Of a stretch of 8,464 nt of DNA, positions 4,945 to 8,464 are shown in pieces. The position numbers were made by a program, and so were the translations under genes. The notes below the pieces were generated by a model, which did not search any database, had not been told where the DNA came from, and saw only the letters and a list, made by a program, of their open reading frames with translations. How positions within the stretch are numbered: the stretch's first letter is position 1; each line of letters starts with the position of its first letter. Origin of the DNA: Myxococcales bacterium (GTDB taxonomy: Bacteria > Myxococcota_A > Polyangia > Haliangiales > J016); the NCBI GenBank assembly GCA_014238595.1, contig JABAAV010000074.1:1-8464 (forward strand). The letters are read 5' to 3'.

Positions 4945-6915
4945 TTGGCAAGACAGCATCGTATTTTGAACAAGAAGGGACGCCTTACTGTTCATCCAAA
5001 GGGATTTGGTTTTGTCATTTGTGATGATGACAGTGATGATCTTTTTGTTCCACGAGAAGCCATGGGGGCGGCTCTTGATGGTGACATTGTATCGGTTGTG
5101 GTTGTCAAAAAGAGACGGCGTGGTGATGAGGGTAAAATTAAATCGGTTGTCACGCGAAAGCGACAAAAAATTTCAGGTGTTTTATCTCGAGAGAATAAAG
5201 ACTGGATAGTCATTCCTTCTGATCCTAAAATTGCCGCGTTGTATCCGATGATACATGCACGACAAAGCAAAAAAAACAAAGTAGGCATGGCGGTTATTGC
5301 TACAATTGTCACTTATCCAAATAGCGATCGTGGATTGTTTATGGAAGTGTGTGTTGATCGAGTTATTGGAATATCTGATTGTATTGAAACCGATATTGGA
5401 ATGCTGTTATCGGAAAATGATGTTGACAGCAATTTTGATACGAAGATTTTTTCAGAGGCAAAATCTTATGATGCAGTACCCTCTTTAGCTGTAAACAGGT
5501 CGGAACGAAAAGATTTGCGTGACAAATCTTTTATTACCATTGATCCTGATGATGCGCGTGATCATGATGATGCGATTTGCATTGAAAATGTGAATGATGG
5601 CTATCGTGTATCTATTGCGATTGCTGATGTGTCTCATTATGTTCAAGAATCCAGCGTTATTGATATAGAAGCATATCGTCGTAGTTTTTCAATTTATTTG
5701 CCCGATAGAGTGATTTCAATGTTGCCGGAGCATTTATCAAATGATTTGTGTTCACTCAAGCCTAATGTGGATCGCTATGCCATGGTAGTTTCTTTTTTTG
5801 TTGATCAACAAGGGGTTATTTCTGATTCTGAATTTTGTGCTGCAATCATACGTAGTCAAGCACGCTTGTCATATCAAGGACTCGCATCAGTATTACGAGG
5901 ACATCCTTTGTCATCGGAATATGAATCATGGTGTGATTATCTTTTGTTGGTGGCCAAAGTCGGGATGTTGTTATCGAAACAACGAAAAAATTCATTGAAT
6001 TTTTTCATGGAAGAACCACAAGTTATTTTAGACAAAAATGATTCGTCCATTATTTCTGATGTCGTGAAGAAAAAACAAACCAACGAAGAGAGACGAAGCT
6101 ACAAGATTGTTGAAGCCTATATGGTGACAGCTAATGAGTTGGTGGGTACTTTCTTTATTGAGAATAAAATGTTGTCTTTGTGGCGACATCATCCATCACC
6201 TTCAAATGAGCAATTAAAACGCATAGAAGGGATTTTACTGTATAGTGACACAACGGTTGAAGAAAATTCGTTACAACAAAAAGGAGTCATCAGTGAGTTG
6301 ATCGATCAAATGCAAAACAAGCCCAATGCATCTTTAATCAGCAGTATGATATTACGTTGTTTACCCTCTGCTGAATATAGTGGTTTATTCAATGGGCATT
6401 TTGGATTGAATGCATCATCTTATCTTCATTTTACTTCGCCTATACGTCGATATCCCGATATTGTAATTCATCGTTTATTGAAACAAAAATTGTATGAGAT
6501 GGGGACATATTGTGGAGTGACAAAAACAACCGAATCCATATCACAAGAACGTATCAATGAAATAGGCACAAATTGTTCGACACAAGAAAAGCACGTTGTT
6601 GCTCTAGAGCGCAAAATATTGGGTTTGTATCGAGCGTATTTGATGCGACAACATAAAGGGGCATGTTTTTTTGGAAAAATTGTTTCAGTAACAACTTTTG
6701 GTGTGTTTGTGGAGATTGAATCTCCTTTTGTGGAAGGTCTTGTCAAAACAAAAGATTTGTTCGGTGATGAGTCGTTTTGTTTTGAACCAGATTTATTTCG
6801 TATTAAAGGGGAAAAATCTGGCAAATGTTTTGCTATCGGAGATAAGATTTCTGTGAAAGTTTCTTCAGTGTCTACCCAAAAACAACAGATTGATTTTATA
6901 TTGACAACGGATTAA
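4945..6915 (+). CDS. rnr: RNase II/RNase R family 3'-5' exoribonuclease
   Basis: A 656-aa RNB-family hydrolytic exoribonuclease that degrades RNA from the 3' end to nucleoside monophosphates. Domains in order: a cold-shock-like RNA-binding domain at the N-terminus (RLTVHPKGFGFVICD); a second OB-like region to about residue 180; the RNB catalytic domain with IDPDDARDHDDAI, supplying the Mg-binding aspartates D200, D206, D208 and D209; the signature HFTSPIRRYPDIVIHR (about residues 495-510, with the catalytic-type Arg in SPIRRY); and a C-terminal S1 domain from about residue 572 (GKIVSVTTFGVFVEIE). The length is near that of RNase II (about 644) and well below E. coli RNase R (813): the N-terminal helix-turn-helix and Lys-rich tail are absent. 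The start is TTG 4945, forced by the in-frame TAA at 4939 and by the next ATG lying inside the first RNA-binding domain. RNase R versus RNase II is not settled by sequence alone. Confidence 0.93.
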   Translation: MARQHRILNKKGRLTVHPKGFGFVICDDDSDDLFVPREAMGAALDGDIVSVVVVKKRRRGDEGKIKSVVTRKRQKISGVLSRENKDWIVIPSDPKIAALYPMIHARQSKKNKVGMAVIATIVTYPNSDRGLFMEVCVDRVIGISDCIETDIGMLLSENDVDSNFDTKIFSEAKSYDAVPSLAVNRSERKDLRDKSFITIDPDDARDHDDAICIENVNDGYRVSIAIADVSHYVQESSVIDIEAYRRSFSIYLPDRVISMLPEHLSNDLCSLKPNVDRYAMVVSFFVDQQGVISDSEFCAAIIRSQARLSYQGLASVLRGHPLSSEYESWCDYLLLVAKVGMLLSKQRKNSLNFFMEEPQVILDKNDSSIISDVVKKKQTNEERRSYKIVEAYMVTANELVGTFFIENKMLSLWRHHPSPSNEQLKRIEGILLYSDTTVEENSLQQKGVISELIDQMQNKPNASLISSMILRCLPSAEYSGLFNGHFGLNASSYLHFTSPIRRYPDIVIHRLLKQKLYEMGTYCGVTKTTESISQERINEIGTNCSTQEKHVVALERKILGLYRAYLMRQHKGACFFGKIVSVTTFGVFVEIESPFVEGLVKTKDLFGDESFCFEPDLFRIKGEKSGKCFAIGDKISVKVSSVSTQKQQIDFILTTD

Positions 6916-6992
6916 GCAATACACAACGGCATCTTTAATGATCATGACATAAGACTGTGGTGTCAAAAAAACAAATTATAGGAATTTAATTG

Positions 6993-8464
6993 ATGGATCA
7001 GGAAGCGTTTATTTCAAAATCATTTCCTATTCCATTTGGGCGATATCATTTGTTGTATCCTTTGGCCAAAGGTGGAATGGGTGATTTATATGTTGCCTCT
7101 ACAGGACAAGATGAATTAGGTCGACTTTGTGTTCTTAAAATGCTGCTCCCACATTTGTCAGAACAAGAATATAAGGTGCGATTTCATGATGAAATGAAAG
7201 TAATGATACGATTGTCGCAAGGCAATCTCGTTTCTGTATTTGATGCTGGTGAAATCAATGATCGATTATTTTTATCGATGGAACTTGTGGAAGGAAAAGA
7301 TCTTCGTGCTGTTTGGAATCGATGTGTTCAACAGAAAAAAGCTTTTCCATTAGATGTGGCAATTTATATTGTTAAAGAATTAGCACGAGGATTGCATTAT
7401 ATTCATTCCGTATCTGGATTAACGTTGGTACATCGAGATGTCTCGCCACCGAATATTCTTTTGAGTTATGACGGACAGGTCAAATTAGCTGATTTTGGAC
7501 TGGCATTGTCTGAGATTAAAACTGGAAAAACAGCCCCAGGTATTGTGTATGGCAAGGTTTCTTATTTATCTCCAGAACAAGTCAATGCCAACACTATTGA
7601 TGGTCGATCGGATTTGTTTTCCTTGGCAGTGATTTTGTGGGAATTGGTTACAGGAAAACGTTTGTTTGCACCAGGAACAGAAGGTCCTGTTCAAGATTTA
7701 GAACAACGACTGACAAAAACTTCAATTCAAAGCCCTTCAACACTGACAACAAGGGTCTCTCAAGAGTTGGACGATATTATTATGAAAGGGCTTTGTGTCA
7801 ATCCCAAAGACAGATATGAAAGTGGTGAAATTTTTCGAGTCACGTTATCACAATGGTTGGCTGAACATTCTCCATCAATGGATGCTGTGCTTTTGGGAAG
7901 ATTTTTAACAGATCTGTTTGAACAGGAGCAGGCAGATGAATTGGATTTATATGATACCTTGTTGAAACAAGCTAAAGAAACAAAACAGAAAAGACGCCAA
8001 GGTGGTGATCGAAGAATTAGTCATGATCGACGACTATTGATGAATCAACCGATGGATTCTATTGAACCAGGTATGGTGATTAATGAGCGATATAAAATCA
8101 TTTCATTGATTGGCAAAGGGAGTATGGGAAAAGTCTATGAAGCAACACATGTTGGCATAGATAAACCAGTAGCTTTGAAATTTCTAAATTCGATGAATCA
8201 TATTTCTTCAGAAAATGAAGATAGATTTCGCCAAGAAGCTAAAGCCGCTTCCGCTATAGGACATCCAAATATTGTTGATGTTTTTGATTTAGGTCATACC
8301 TCACAGGGGAATCTATATTCAGTGATGGAGCTTTTAAAAGGTAAAGAGCTACGATGTGTCATTGATCAAGAAGGGTGCTTTGATGTTGGGCGGGCGTTAC
8401 ATGTTATAAAACAGATTTGTGAAGGGCTTTGTGCTTCACATCAAGCAGGCATTGTACATCGCGA
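6993..8464 (+). CDS. Two-domain Ser/Thr protein kinase, C-terminus outside window
   Basis: The frame opens at ATG 6993 with AGGA 9 nt upstream and stays open for 490 codons to the window end. Kinase domain 1 (about residues 18-290) is complete: glycine loop LAKGGMGDLYVA, ATP-binding K49 (CVLK), catalytic loop H147-R-D149-V-S-P-P-N154, D167-FG, and SPEQ for the APE motif. A charged linker with GGDRRISHDRR follows. Domain 2 starts near residue 366: glycine loop IGKGSMGKVYEA, K396 in VALK, and VHR at 489-490 where the window stops before the catalytic Asp. Both domains therefore look active as far as visible. Tandem Hanks-type kinases in one chain are uncommon; HRDVSPxN is typical of myxobacterial-type kinases. 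No membrane segment is seen so far. It follows the exoribonuclease gene by 77 nt; its substrates are unknown. Confidence 0.93.
   Translation, partial: MDQEAFISKSFPIPFGRYHLLYPLAKGGMGDLYVASTGQDELGRLCVLKMLLPHLSEQEYKVRFHDEMKVMIRLSQGNLVSVFDAGEINDRLFLSMELVEGKDLRAVWNRCVQQKKAFPLDVAIYIVKELARGLHYIHSVSGLTLVHRDVSPPNILLSYDGQVKLADFGLALSEIKTGKTAPGIVYGKVSYLSPEQVNANTIDGRSDLFSLAVILWELVTGKRLFAPGTEGPVQDLEQRLTKTSIQSPSTLTTRVSQELDDIIMKGLCVNPKDRYESGEIFRVTLSQWLAEHSPSMDAVLLGRFLTDLFEQEQADELDLYDTLLKQAKETKQKRRQGGDRRISHDRRLLMNQPMDSIEPGMVINERYKIISLIGKGSMGKVYEATHVGIDKPVALKFLNSMNHISSENEDRFRQEAKAASAIGHPNIVDVFDLGHTSQGNLYSVMELLKGKELRCVIDQEGCFDVGRALHVIKQICEGLCASHQAGIVHR

Noticed and set aside
6901..6929. TTGACA as -35 of a promoter for the kinase gene
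   Set aside because: No acceptable -10 hexamer at 15-19 nt; the TTGACA lies within the end of the nuclease coding region.
6945..6971. Hairpin TGACA/TGTCA as terminator after the nuclease gene
   Set aside because: Only 5 bp with a 11-nt loop, and it is followed by A rather than T on the coding strand.

Overview
The window is AT-rich bacterial DNA, probably chromosomal. The last gene carries two serine/threonine kinase domains, and the first has the HRDVSPxN catalytic loop I associate with Myxococcota and related 'deltaproteobacterial' lineages. There are also several lipoproteins and a UGA-decoding selenocysteine gene. A Myxococcota/Bradymonadota-like organism is my best guess, but taxonomy is inference. 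Codon use looks uniform apart from the very Arg/Lys-rich 58-codon gene at 2002-2178.

Left part (1-1535), minus strand: a cluster of related small lipoprotein genes at different stages of decay. Reading down the minus strand there is an intact 37-aa lipoprotein (1221-1334), a paralogue killed by a stop at codon 6 (916-1038), a more decayed remnant with a frameshift and stops (about 484-630), and an intact but window-truncated lipoprotein (1-235). The mature part of the last is an exact 30-bp tandem repeat coding EPSDEPTVVI. Terminator-like hairpins, some visibly homologous, separate the units. Imperfect palindromes with related sequence lie upstream of the two intact genes.

Middle (1536-1885): noncoding DNA, then a complete tRNA-Phe(GAA) gene without encoded CCA.

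Right part (2002-8464), plus strand: a closely spaced run of six genes, possibly one operon. They are a 58-aa very basic protein, a HExxH metalloprotease-like putative lipoprotein, selD, a 91-aa unknown protein, an RNase II/R-family exoribonuclease, and a two-domain Ser/Thr kinase cut by the window end. Gaps are 1, 35, 42, 3 and 77 nt.

The most informative point is that selD is itself a selenoprotein gene. Its active-site codon is an in-frame TGA at 3625-3627 followed by a SECIS-like hairpin, so conventional ORF calling starts too late (3679) and loses the catalytic motif. The organism is therefore expected to encode SelA, SelB and tRNA-Sec elsewhere. I see no sign of a defence system, CRISPR array or insertion sequence.
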